64,000 nt of DNA from Epiperipatus broadwayi (GCA_028023455.1 JAQFVV010012402.1:15376935-15440934), one strand, 5' to 3'. Shown: positions 45,961 through 57,300, counted from the stretch's first letter. Notes: generated by a model from the letters alone, not told the origin. Made by a program: numbers and translations.

Positions 45961-46739
45961 TAAGATTATAAATATTTCCATGTATTAGTTAGTATTGCAC
46001 TGGGCTCCTTGATCAAAATATTTAAGTTAACCTGGATAAATTTCAGTCACTGGGTTCATGTGCCTGTCATCCAGGCATGCCAGCTATATACAACCTATAT
46101 GGCTGGATGGCACATGAGACTTGTTTTCAAAACAAATAAAGTGCTTTGGATGGTGGGTATTGTCACATCAGTATGGAAGGGTGCTATGGCCAGGAAAAAT
46201 AGCAGGGTTGTATGTTTGTGTAGCCTTGATCTGGCCATAGGTATCATTGATGGTTAATTTATCGATGATATTCTACCCCTCTGCTTGAATGTGTGATCCA
46301 GTGCCAGAGGCATTAAATAAGTATGAAAAAATAATAATAATACATCCAATTATATAAGTAAATAATAAAATGTTAATGAATAATCATGTATATTAAATAA
46401 AGCAAATATTATTAATTAGACATTCATATTGGATCATTACAATATATATATATAAATGCTTTTTGTCTATTGAATGAATTTATTTTATTTATAATAGTAT
46501 GAGTTTAAAATACAGATAACTCTTATACTTATATTAGACAAAAATTTTAATATTTAGAAATTTTGTTTGGGTGACAGAAATTTTTGAATTAGTCATATTT
46601 AGATTAACAGTAATCTATCTATAGTCAAAAAGCAATGAGTTTTTGTAATTGTTTCACAAAAAAGAAAATAAGATAATAATCCAAATGATTTTAAGTAAAA
46701 GAAGGTTCTTATTTTTAGATTTCCAGTTCAATTAAGAAT

Positions 46740-46930
46740 GAAACAATTACTAAAGACGAATTCAATTAGAGGGGATTTGAACCTAGACTTTCAAGTTCCC
46801 TTTAATCATCCATTCCATCTTATACAACTGACACACACAAACACTTATATGTGAAAAAAATAAACGATCTCCAATATACATATTTTGTGCTGAACCAGCA
46901 CTTATCAATCAATTGGTCCAGATCATCATC
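46740..46930 (-). mobile_element. Hammerhead/Pol III-box element, copy 3
   Basis: Minus strand: GATCTGGACCAAT, TTGATAA (decayed CTGATGA), GTGCTG-GTT-CAGCAC perfect helix II, AAAA (decayed GAAA), ATA triplet, TTGGAGATC; then a TGTGTGTC stretch, TTGTATAAGATGG (A-box-like), and AGGTTCAAATCCCC (near-perfect B box) 44 bases after the A-box. Helix I (CCAAT/ATTGG, GATCT/AGATC) is best preserved in this copy. Confidence 0.6.
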
Positions 46931-47275
46931 TCCCACACACATATATAATCAGTACTTGGTTTATATTAATATAGAAAATCTTCAAACTTTAATGGACAGG
47001 CTTCAATCTTTTTCGCCTAAAAAATTATTTATATATTACTTATTATTAGGGGAAAATATTATTTTTAAATGGTAACTGCAAAGTTGTGTATTAATGTTTT
47101 AAATTATTTTTAGATTACTGTATTTCATTTAATCTGTTATTAGATTGGTCTTAATCTGATATCCATCTGCTTTCTGAGTCATGGTGATTTGAAGATGAAT
47201 ATCTTCTATCAAATAGTAAATGAATCTAAAAGCTAGAATTGTCACATGATTTACTCATAACTTTCATTAGATCAG

Positions 47276-47328
47276 ATGACAAACTGAGATTAATATAATA
47301 ATAAATTATGTTAATCTCAGTTTGTCAT
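47276..47328. repeat. 18-bp perfect inverted repeat
   Basis: ATGACAAACTGAGATTAA and its exact complement TTAATCTCAGTTTGTCAT are separated by ~17 A/T bases. No other features are nearby. Confidence 0.8.
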
Positions 47329-49985
47329 TATGTTTGTGTTAAACGCATTATAATTCTTCTTTTAATTATGTATTAACAATTAATAACTTACTTCAATTAA
47401 AAAGGAGGCATTTCCTTTCCAATCTGGACAGATAGCTGCAGCCTAAATAAAATTTTCTGTATATAATATATATACGTCCTCACATTTACAAAAAAAGTTA
47501 CGAAAATTAATCATAAATTACCAACAATTAAATTATATATTTCAATATTATCAAAAATAAAAAGACAGTATTAATAATTAAAATATTAAGTTTACAAAAT
47601 TCAATTAAGAAAACATTTAAATTTATATAATATAACCAATACATATACAAACACACAGTTAGATATATAAAATAAAGCTGAATTGAACTGCAACAAATGT
47701 GTAAATAGTCTGCCATGCCAACGCAAAAAATGATCTCGAGCAATAGCTCAACGAAAACATCAGCCCATTTAATACACAGATATGACGATATATAATATTT
47801 AAATTAGAAACACATAATTAACTTAAGTATGCATAATGTATGATAAGACATATTAAACTAATGCTTAAGAATACGCAGCAAAGCTCGCTAAATCAAATTG
47901 TAAACTAGTATATATATATGGCTGTGATGAAAAATTTCGAGCGTAAATGAGGTCAAATATTTTTTTAAGTTTTTTCATGTGCTAGGCTGACAATATAAAA
48001 TTCATACTAAGATTGATAGAGGGATAGTCCTGGTCATTATTTTGGATACACATTGTACCTTAAATAATAGTTTGTTAATTGTTTTTAGTAAGCATCAAGT
48101 TGAGATTTCGGTTTGTCATTGTAGTTTTAATTTGAACTTATTAATATAAATAAATAATGATAATATATACGTTTTACAAACGTATTTTTTTTAAAAATGA
48201 TTTAATACACTTTTTTTTTTCAAATCATGGGGGGGGGGGGTAATTTTATGAACCTTTTTATTTCAATTTTCCTTCAATGTTTCATCTATATAATATGGTC
48301 ATTGTGAAAGATTGATTATTCCTGTAAAATATATATATTGTAACAATGCAGTTTGAATAAATTGTACTACAAAGCTGCATGGATAAGAAAGCTTAATAAA
48401 TATTCTAATAGAACTGCTATGCGTATGTGTATATACTAGATATAATATACAAGTAACTTAAGTACACCAGATTAAGAAATTAAGGGGAAAGAAATATATA
48501 GAGTTAATCACATTATTAAATATTTATTAAATGAAATGTACTATGTAAAATTACCAACAATATAATGATAACTTGTATTATGTAAGGAAAAAAAAAATTA
48601 AATAAGTTATTGAAAGAAAAAGTAGATAATTTATTTAAGTTTTAGTATATGCAAATAAATTTGAATTGTGTAGTTTGTGAAAATGTATAATATTTTGTGA
48701 CCCTTATCAGATTTATCTGCTGGATGGAATTTTAAGGAAATAAATTTGCCTTCTTTAATGGTAAATTGAATATCAAATCTAAATATATTATTAAAAATTA
48801 TAAGGCACTAAAACTATTTTTATATCATATAATCATATACAAATAATTTAAGGAATGGAGAAAATATTTATAAAAAAACATGTTAAATCTTGTAATTAGG
48901 TATTGATAAACATCCCGATATGAATAAATAAAACTTGACTATATGTTATGTTAAAAAACATATTGTGAGGTATAAATAGGTCTGGAAAGAAAAACAACAG
49001 TAGTTTAGTCTAAATCTTGGTCCAAGAAGAAGGCAGGGTAGAGCTAGGAAAAAACATGATTGAAACCATTTCCTTCAGAGTAGCTTTTGATAGCTGTACC
49101 TGGCTGACTGTTTTAAAATATTTTTCAATACTTCATCTATCTCAGCAATTATTATGATAGTATCTAGCAAAGACTATTTATCATAAGTGTCTAGAAAACT
49201 TTAACTATGCCAGTCAAAAGATTTGGAATTATGTAATTAAATTCAGGTAAAAGCTGAAGTTTGTTAAAGAACAAAAGCATAACATAAGGAAAGAAGTTGA
49301 CTCTGCCATAAGACTTAAAATATATACTATTATCATTACTAATATCAAAAGAGCATAAACACAATCAAGACTAGATTGCTGAAGACTTGAGCACATTTAT
49401 AGAAAACATACAATATCCGTAGAAAACCATGGTTTAAAACTTTAAAATATTTATATTATATAATATCTTACAATTTATATGTATTGTGAAGATCTTAAGT
49501 TATAATGTTTATAACAATTTTTTTTCCATTCAATATTCTGTATTTTTTTAAATCAGTTAATAGTTGCAAAAGTATAAGCAACAATTTCATTGTTATTTAT
49601 TTATAGTATATAAATTATTAGCTTATTTTATTATTATTAATCAATTTAGTTTGTATTTGCTTTTTGAATTCATTCTAAATATATTCCATTAATATCCATT
49701 AATTCTGAAAAGTCATGCAATCCATGGGAGACATGCAGGAAGAACAGAAGTAATTTAAAAATGATAATGATAAGCAATATTAAGATTTCCTAAGTAATTT
49801 TTCTACTTAGAAAACTTGGTGAGTTGAAAGTTAATAGTAAACTGAATCTAGAAAAAGGAATTAAAAATATCTTTGGAATGATTTCACTTAACCTTTAGTG
49901 TTAGGTTACTTAATCATCATTATCAAATCAGTGGTTACATTAAAGATATATATTTTAGTTTAACATTTTATTTATACTTTCAATA
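47329..49985. other. No gene recognised; isolated G12 tract
   Basis: AT-rich DNA. The only oddity is twelve consecutive G at 48229-48240, flanked by T-rich sequence. Confidence 0.45.
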
Positions 49986-49989
49986 CATA

Positions 49990-50630
49990 TTACAGGGTAA
50001 GGAACAAACATAAACATAAAGGAATGAATAAAGATGATGTTATTAAAATAAAGGATATAAAAGAAATAAAGGATAAGTATAAGGATAAAATAGTTTTTAT
50101 AAAGTCGGATAAAGGAAATAAATTGGTTATGATTAATAAGGAGGATTATATAAAAAAAAATGAACAATATGTTGAAAGATAATATATTCAGGATGATTAA
50201 AAAAGATGATACTAAAGTGTTAAATATAAGAGTATATGCAATAATAAGAGATTTTTATAAAAAGGGTATAATTGATTATAATACCTTTGAGTATTTAGGG
50301 GTAAAGGATTGTATAGCAGCTAAAATTTATGAAGCACTTAAAATTTTTAAAGAAGGTGTACCATTAAGATCAGTTATTAATGGTAATGATTCATATTTTA
50401 ATAAAATATCTAAATGCATTTTGTTGGCAAATAAGGTTTTAAAGAAATATGTTAATACTGCATGTCAATCATATATAAAAAATAATAAAGTTTTATTAAG
50501 TGATATTAAAAATGTAATAAATGAATATCATACTTATAAGTTGACAATGATTAAAATGGATGTGGTATCAATGTATACAAATATTAATGTGGAGAAGGCA
50601 ATAAATATAATAATTGGTAGATATATATAT
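49990..50630 (+). pseudogene. Penelope-like element PLE-2, N-terminal RT part
   Basis: Starts around 50000 with DKYKDKIVFIKSDKGNKLVM then INKEDYIKK, the 'DKG...' entry block of Penelope RTs. A frameshift in an A9 tract near 50155 leads to the frame at 50160, which continues with VPLRSVINGND (the P-x-RPI-like block) and LTMIKMDVVSMYTNI (the K-x-DV-x-S-x-YTNI catalytic block, first Asp). It is interrupted at 50630 in (TA)n by the 2.2 kb element copy B. Codon use is extremely AT-biased. Confidence 0.85.
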
Positions 50631-52840
50631 TGTAACGAGCACAGACATTCGTTACATTGTTTTTTTTTTTTATTAAACATGAAAGTAAATTAAAAAGTTC
50701 GCATTTAAAAATTTTCTTTAAGAATTAAAAATTGAAATTAAATATCATCTTAAACTCTTATATATTAAATCGCACAGATATAAAAAATTATTAAAATAAA
50801 ACTGTATTAAAAATAGAAAAGGTATTTTAAAAACAAAAACTTAAAAAGATTTGGAGATAAAATTATATCTTTAAATTTATCTTTAAATATATCTTTGATT
50901 TGGAAAACAGGTTAATTAATCAGAAATGGAAATGATAAATTTAATTAGTCAAATGTAAACCAGCCTTGGGCATTTAAATGTAAAAATACCGGTCAGATAG
51001 GAAAACAATAGAAACTGTTAGCAAATAAGAAGAAATCCCTATGGAATCGGACCGCAGCGAAAGGACCATCGCATCGGTGACGTAATGTAAATTCAATCCT
51101 TCACATTAATATAAAAGGAAAATTTGGAAATTATTAATCAGTGACTAGTGAATGATTATTACGATGTGAGAGAGATGTGTTAGTGCGGAAGTGAAGGAGA
51201 AGGGATTGAAAAAAGACGCACAATTCAATCCCTTCAGTTTTGCTAAGAAAGAAAAAGAAATGAACTATCGTTTCCTACATTGAGGACCAATTAAACTAAA
51301 AAACCTCCGAATGAATAAATAAAACAATGGCTAAATGGATACCAATCTTAGGACGGCGTGGGAATTCACGTTCATGGCAAGCAACGGATAAAGATGAACT
51401 TTTTAAACCGTAAGAACTTTATAAATAATGAACATTAAATTAAAATTTTCCATATTTAAATGATTGCAATATTATCCTATCTGACCAACTTAATTTATTA
51501 ATAATGTTATTTGATGTATTTTTTATTTATTTATTTAAAATCATTTCCATTTATTTAATTTTGTTCTTTAAGTTTTATTATGATTTCTGTTTTCCGTTAA
51601 GTTAAATTATATAAATGTTAAACTTAAGTCAGGCGTGAATGGCTGTATAGATTTGTAAAGTTATATTAGGGGAGGGTAATCTTAGGTTATTTGTTTCGTG
51701 GTTAAATTGGGTCAATGGATTGGATATATTGGTGTGATTAGTAGATGTAATATTGATTCGCTACGGGCAGAATCGCTTCATACGCCGCACACTTCCGTTT
51801 GCCTATGGAAGGAATTATAAGTCGGATACCGCAGTTCCTTTCTATGGAGTTTTTTGTTTTATTGCTCTTCTTTAGAGATAGATGTAATATTCCTATCTCA
51901 TAAGAGGCAATTTCTTCTTTTAACCTTTTGTGCTGTCGTATTTTATTACATTGAATACATCGATATATCAGATGAATTGATGCCAGTTTGACTACGAATT
52001 TTAGCCTAAGGTTAAATAGGGATAGAATGTTTATTTTCAAAAGCAAATTTATGTGGTCTATTCATACTCGATCCTAAATAAAAATGCATTAAATTTAAGT
52101 TGTTTATAGACGCTTGCATGGATTGTTTATTGGTTAACTATGTTTTGTGTTTCCATATTTGATCAAAATATATAGACATTCGATAAATAATGATACCTTA
52201 CGGTGAGTATCTAAAATGTATTTATTCGGATGTCTTTTAAGTTATTGGTGACAATGCAAGTATCTTATGGTGAATACTATTGGGTTACGTATAAATTTCC
52301 CTCCGCAATTGTCAGTAATCAATGATTTTATATTTTGATCGTTTATGTTTATTTTGAAATGTTTTTAACCATGTAATCTATGTAACCGATCTATAGCAAC
52401 ATATTAAAACAAGCTTCTATAATCCCATCTGTGCGAACTTAATTAAAATGTAAAATTAGAATATAATAGTAATTAAATGTAAATTAAAGTCAAAAATCAA
52501 AGTTAAAAAGAATGTTAAAAATTAAAATGTAAAACTAATACTAAAATAATTTTAAATCTTATATATATGTGCATAAATAAATGTTTGTATGTTAATTACT
52601 GGCAGTGGCTTATTTTATTCCTTTTTTTATATATACTCTTAGATTATCTTATTAAATCTCTGCTATTCCACTGAGCTAGTGACATGGGCTAACGACCGGA
52701 ACCAAAATATTTTAAAAAAAAAATTTTTTTTTTTTTTTGACTTACGTATCTGCCTACTTTATAAATTTTTCTAGGTTCAAATGCCTAGATGGCGCCCCGT
52801 AGTGCAGTTTACGTTAAGTCGCCTTCTCCGGATCGTTACA
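50631..52840 (+). mobile_element. 2.1-2.2 kb TGTAACGA element, copy B
   Basis: The best-preserved copy, 2210 bp. It begins TGTAACGA and ends TCGTTACA (perfect 8-bp inverted ends), with (TA)5 on both sides, inserted into the coding region of PLE-2. A hairpin at the very 5' end repeats the terminus (TGTAACGA, 10 nt, TCGTTACA). Order: TGACGT and TATAAAAGG (51078-51118), conserved-loop hairpin (51199-51235), module X (about 51617-52075), module Y (about 52093-52440), GGCAGTGGC (52602), GAGCTA, T-arm-like CTAGGTTCAAATGCCTAG plus TGGCGCC (52771-52796). No ORF beyond chance length. It is interpreted as a solo LTR or non-autonomous LTR-type element. Confidence 0.8.
51078..51235 (+). promoter_or_regulatory. 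Copy B promoter-like block and hairpin
   Basis: CRE-like TGACGT at 51078, TATAAAAGG at 51110-51118, then GAAGGGATTGAA (51199-51210) pairing perfectly with TTCAATCCCTTC (51224-51235) around loop AAAAGACGCACAA. The loop core equals that in copy A. Confidence 0.55.
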
Positions 52841-52852
52841 ATATATATATAA

Positions 52853-53970
52853 GATAATAATAAAGAAAGAAATATACCTATAAAACAATTAAAGGAAATT
52901 ACAGAATTATGTTGTAAAGAAGTGACATTTCAATTTAATGATAGGTTTTATAAGCAAAAAGAAGGGTTATTAATAGGAGGAGCATTAAATGGAGTATTAA
53001 GTAATGTTTATATGGAAGAATTGGAGAAATTGATGTTGATTAATAATAATGCTCCAATATTTATTAGAAGATATGTAGATGATTATTTATTGATATTTAA
53101 TAAAATACAGAGACAGGTAGATTTATTTGTAGAGGAGGTTAATAAAATGGATGAGAAGATTAAGTTTGTTATAGAAAAGAAAGAGGATAATATACTGACA
53201 TATTTAGATATAAGAATGATGAAGTCATATGAGAAAGGGAAATGTAGAAGTGAAACATCAATTCATAAAAAAAAGTGATATAGATAATAATATAACTAAT
53301 TGGCATTCAAATATAAATGTGAGATATAAAGTAAATACAATACAATCTAGAATTCATAGAGTGGTAAATTATTTTTCAAATAAAGGAGATTATGGTAAAC
53401 AGGTAGAGTTAATTAAAAAAGAATTTATAAATAATGATTATCGATATAAATTTATAAATGATAATATTAGATTAATAGAGAATATGATAAAGTCTAGAAG
53501 TAAAAGGTAGTAATAAAGATAATTATGTAGGTATAAGGACAGGGAATAATTGTGTAGTTAAAAATTTAAATAAGGTTATAGGTAAAATTAATAAAAAATT
53601 TAGTAATGTATTAAATGTTAGGGTAGTTAATAGAAGAAGAAAAAATATGATTAGTATTTTAGAAAATAAATATATTAATGCTTATAATAAAAATTTAGGT
53701 AATGAAATAAATGGGTATATGAGATTAATTGTAAAAAGTGTCAAATTAATAATATAAAAATAAATTATGTTGGAGAAACAAAGAATTCTATATATAGAAG
53801 ACTGATACAACATAAATATAATAAAAATTCACTGATATATTTGGCAGGGCATGAGTTTGAAAATGATTCTATAAGGATGGTACAATTTACAGATAATAAA
53901 AGAGATAGAAAAATAAAAGAAGCTATTTATATTAATAGTATTAATCCTGTTTTGAACAGAGATTTCTGAT
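52853..53970 (+). pseudogene. PLE-2, C-terminal RT and GIY-YIG endonuclease
   Basis: Resumes DNNKERNIPIKQLKEITELC then FQFNDRFYKQKEGLLIGGAL, RRYVDDYLLIF (catalytic YVDD, 53072-53083), YLDIRM and KSDIDNNITNWHSNINVRYK across a frameshift near 53265. Another frame (53510-53740) holds VVKNLNKVIGKINKKF and VVNRRRKNMI. The last frame reads CKKCQINNIKINYVGETKNS, IYRRLIQHKYNK and RKIKEAIYINSINPVLNRDF, stop at 53968-53970: a GIY-YIG domain with the upstream C-x2-C. Domain order RT then GIY-YIG is that of canonical endonuclease-bearing Penelope-like elements. A TAA lies just after the (TA)n junction. Confidence 0.88.
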
Positions 53971-54789
53971 GGAAAAGAATTTTGATATAAATAAAAGGAT
54001 TATAAAAATTAAGTTATATAAAAATCAGAACAGGGAGTTGCTAATGATTTAAAGAGAAGGGGGCGCTAAAAAGTTTAACAGTAGTTTTTTTAAATTTGAT
54101 TGTAACAGTGAGATTAGGAGATATAAGGGATGAGTTAAAAGATAATTTAAAAGTGTGTTTAAAATAATAAAATTAAACGTTAAAAGATTATAATTTATTG
54201 AATAAGGAGATTAAGTATATTGATGGTTAGTAAAATGGATAATAATAAAAATATAGAAGATATTAAATTAAAGTTAAAGAAAAGAGTAATGAGAATAAAA
54301 TGAATAAGAATAAAAATAAAGTTTTAAAAAATTTAGTAGTAAAATAGGAAGAGGTAGGTGCTATTAATATATGTGTAAATTTAAAGGGGGGGGGTATTCA
54401 AAAAATATAACGATAAAATTTTTTAAAATTTTTTAGAATTTTTTTTATAAATTTTTAAATTTGAATTTGAAAGGTGCGTAGTAAATCGAAAGATTTCACG
54501 CTGTATGTTTGTAATTTGAACTCAGTGAGTTGAGTGTGAAGATATTTAAGATTCACGCTTTCAGATCTAAGTACTTTAGACTGGCTTGGATATATAGAAA
54601 GACAAGTAAAGAAGAGGGTGGAACCACCCTTTTCTTGTTAAATTCTCTGTCTCAGTGTTTACGACCTGGTTGGCTGTTGATAGTCATAAGCGCTTGAGAG
54701 GTTTGCAGTCTCTCAGTTTAATTTCAATACCGTCTGTGCTTTATAAAATAAATATTATTTAGAATTATATTATAAAGGAAAATAGATTA
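53971..54789. other. PLE-2 downstream region with hairpin
   Basis: Non-coding. A ~300-bp stretch at 54450-54730 has fewer A/T bases than its surroundings and includes a hairpin AGAAGAGGGTGG / CCACCCTTTTCT (54610-54635). It could be PLE terminal sequence or a separate repeat. G8-type tract near 54386. Confidence 0.35.
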
Positions 54790-55265
54790 TAAGTTATTGA
54801 ATAATTCTTGGTGAAATGAATAATAATAATATAAAATGTAAAAGATATTAGAGTTATATATTAGGAGAATACAATAAAATAAAGAATAACAATAATATAT
54901 ATATATATGAAAGGTATATATATAGGTGTATATATATGTGTGTGTATATGTAGGTGTGTATATATATGTATAGAAAATTTTTTGATTAATAAATATAGAA
55001 TGTAAAGAAGGATAAGAAATGAATAACAATGATGTAAAATAAAGATATTATAAGATGTATAGATTGTAAATTATATGTTCATATATATATATTCATGTGT
55101 TGTATTATGTTATATATATATATATATATCATGTGCTGTATTATGTTGTAGTTCTGAAGAAGATTGTTGGGGCAATCAAAACTCAACTGAAGGAAAGGGT
55201 GGATAATAAAGCATTGTGAAAGTAATAAGGTGTCATCAATTGAATATTATATGATTATGTATATC
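54790..55265 (+). repeat. PLE-terminus-like repeat T1, forward copy
   Basis: TTGATTAATAAATATAGAAT, TGTAAATTATATGTTCATAT, TGTATTATGTTGTAGTTCTG then AAGAAGATTGTTGGGGCAAT and CAAAACT, and GGGTGGATAATAAAGCATTG. The same order recurs inverted at 57371-57690. CTGAAGA, a small hairpin and CAAAAC resemble a degenerate terminal motif of Penelope-like elements. Includes (TA)n tracts at 54888-54975 and 55081-55131. Confidence 0.5.
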
Positions 55266-55287
55266 TTGTATAGACGTGATAAAAGAG

Positions 55288-56046
55288 ATGAAAAAATGGT
55301 TTCTAAGTGTAAATGGTTTAAGGAAAAAGTCAGGAGAAATGGAAGAAAATGTAGTTGAGGAAAATAGAATAGAGCATGTATTTAGTGGAGTGACAAGAAA
55401 TATGTATGACAAAATAAGTGGTGCAATGGTGGTAATTAGTCAAAGAATAAGTAAGATAAAGGAAGAAGTAAAGGATTGTAGAAGAGATGAAGGGTGATCA
55501 GAGCAAGGATTTAATGAACAGAAACAATAAGGAAGAACTAAATAAGAAAGTTCAGAAGGTGGAAGAGAAATGTTATGGATAAAGTAGGGAAATAAACTAT
55601 GAAACAGTATTGATAAGAGACTCACTAATTAAAAGATCAGGAAATGTAATTACAAGGGAAAATATAAATAAGTATATAAGAGTATATTTGTCTACTTCTA
55701 GAATTAGGGATGTCACAGATAAGGTAAAGAAACAAGAGAGTAGAGATGTTCATGTTATGGTAGGGATAAATATTTTGTCAGAGCCATCAGAGAGAGTAAT
55801 GGATGAGTACATAGAATTGATTAGTAATTTGAGTAAGATTAAAGGAATAGAAATAGTTGTATTACCAAAATTTGATAATAGGTATATGTTAGATAAGAGT
55901 ATGTTCTATAAATGAGAGATTGAAAATATTATGTGAGAAAAAAATTATGTTTGTGGATGTGTGGGATTTTTTTATTAGTAAGAGGTGGTTATGTAGTAAA
56001 GATGGATTGCACTTAGGGGGTTTGATTTATAAAAAATATTTATAGT
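55288..56046 (+). pseudogene. LINE-b ORF1: coiled coil plus SGNH-hydrolase-like domain
   Basis: The first frame (from 55288, stop 55497) is charged and coiled-coil-like. The second (55610-55915) reads VHVMVGINILSEPSERVMDE, YIELISNLSKIKGIEIVVLP. The third (55905-56045) reads NERLKILCEKKIMFVDVWDF then CSKDGLHLGGL. The order (a GTND-like block, here GINI, and a final DGLHL) is that of the SGNH/GDSL esterase-like ORF1 proteins known from several animal non-LTR retrotransposons. The GTND Asn/Asp are changed and frames are broken, so inactive. It sits directly upstream of the endonuclease/RT ORF. Confidence 0.65.
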
Positions 56047-56159
56047 TTGGGAAACTTATTAAGGGGGTAGGGTTTTAAATTATAGTATTATCAAAAGAAG
56101 AAGAATGAGCAGGACATAAGAAATAAACAAAGGGTAGCTGATTTAGATATAAATGTAGA

Positions 56160-56995
56160 TGTGGAGAGGGAATGGGTCTGTAAAATTAATGATAAACAAG
56201 TTAATTACAAATGTAATGGAGAAGAAAGAGTCAAAAGAATTTATAAAAGGGTACTAAGAAAAGAAGAAATTGTTAATATTGGATATTTGAATATGCAAGA
56301 TGATAGGAGATCAGAAAAGTGGCTGAAATTAAATAAAGCAGTTAAAATTAACAGATTGAGATGTTAGCAGTAGTGGAAACACATCTAAGAGAAGAAGAAC
56401 CTACACTGGAAGACTTGGTATGGCAAGGTATTAATAGAAAAGAAAAAAAAGGGTGATGTTATAGGAGTTATGTCAAAAAATATATATTTAAATATGGTTA
56501 AGTGTCAAGAAAATTTGTGGTTTGAGATAAGGTTAGAAGACAAGAATGGATGGTGGCTATAGTATGTATGGCACTGAAGATAATCAAACTATAGTGGTAT
56601 GGAACAGTAGCATATATGAATGCCTAGTTAAAGATATACAGAGTTCCAAAAAAAAGGGAAAGAACGTAATGGTTAAAGGATATATGAATGGGTATATTGA
56701 AGAAATTGATGACATGGATAACAAGAATGAACAGCTTTTGAAAAATTTTTGTCAGAGAGTGAACTTGAGCATTTGAAATTTATCAAATAATTATGAGGGA
56801 CAATACACATGGTCTAGAAATATATATATTTTAAGCAATAGATTATGTATTAGTAAAGAAAGTGGGAATGAATAAAGTATAGAAAATTAAGTGTTTGATA
56901 ATGAAGAGAGTGTTTGTAATAGTGATCATAATTTTTTTATAATACAAATAGTTAGCAATGTGATGAAAAATAGTAATAAAAGTAAAAAGGATAAC
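56160..56995 (+). pseudogene. LINE-b endonuclease domain
   Basis: VNIGYLNMQDDRRSEKWLKL, then LAVVETHLREEEPTLEDLVW (ETH motif of apurinic-type endonucleases) and QGINRKEKK in the next frame, LWFEIRLEDKNGWW, and a final SDHNFFIIQI (the SDH-x-x-hydrophobic end of the domain). Several frameshifts and stops. After 57000 the sequence is replaced by inserted material. Confidence 0.65.
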
Positions 56996-57059
56996 TAGAT
57001 GCAAGATCACCTTTAATATCCTGCCATCAGATACAAAGGCAATATTTATCAGTATCCTT

Positions 57060-57300
57060 AAGAAGATTAAAAAAAAATATGAAATTCTATCAACAAAATT
57101 TTTTTATGAGAACACTTGGAGTCTTTTCAAAATTCACAGCATCCAAACATCCTTATAATCCCTCATGAAATGAACTGAATCATTGTCTTGAAACTTCATA
57201 GAAAATAGAGATCATGTTATTAAAGCAGTTGATTCCCTTTGAATAAGAAAACTCCAATGAATCTATTTTCAAAATGTACTACATAATTCACACTCTAATA
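57060..57300 (+). pseudogene. Possible LTR-integrase fragment
   Basis: LGVFSKFTASKHPYNPS-stop-NELNHCLET resembles the integrase segment H-x-x-T-x-x-YHP-x-SNG-x-x-E. The match is short and contains stops. Low confidence; it is bounded by the inverted T1 repeat on the right. Confidence 0.3.

Noticed and set aside
55155-55190. CTGAAGA-hairpin-CAAAAC as a hammerhead ribozyme
   Set aside because: CUGANGA is matched, but the required GAAA is CAAA/AAAA, helix II does not close next to the core, and no cleavage triplet or helix I was found.
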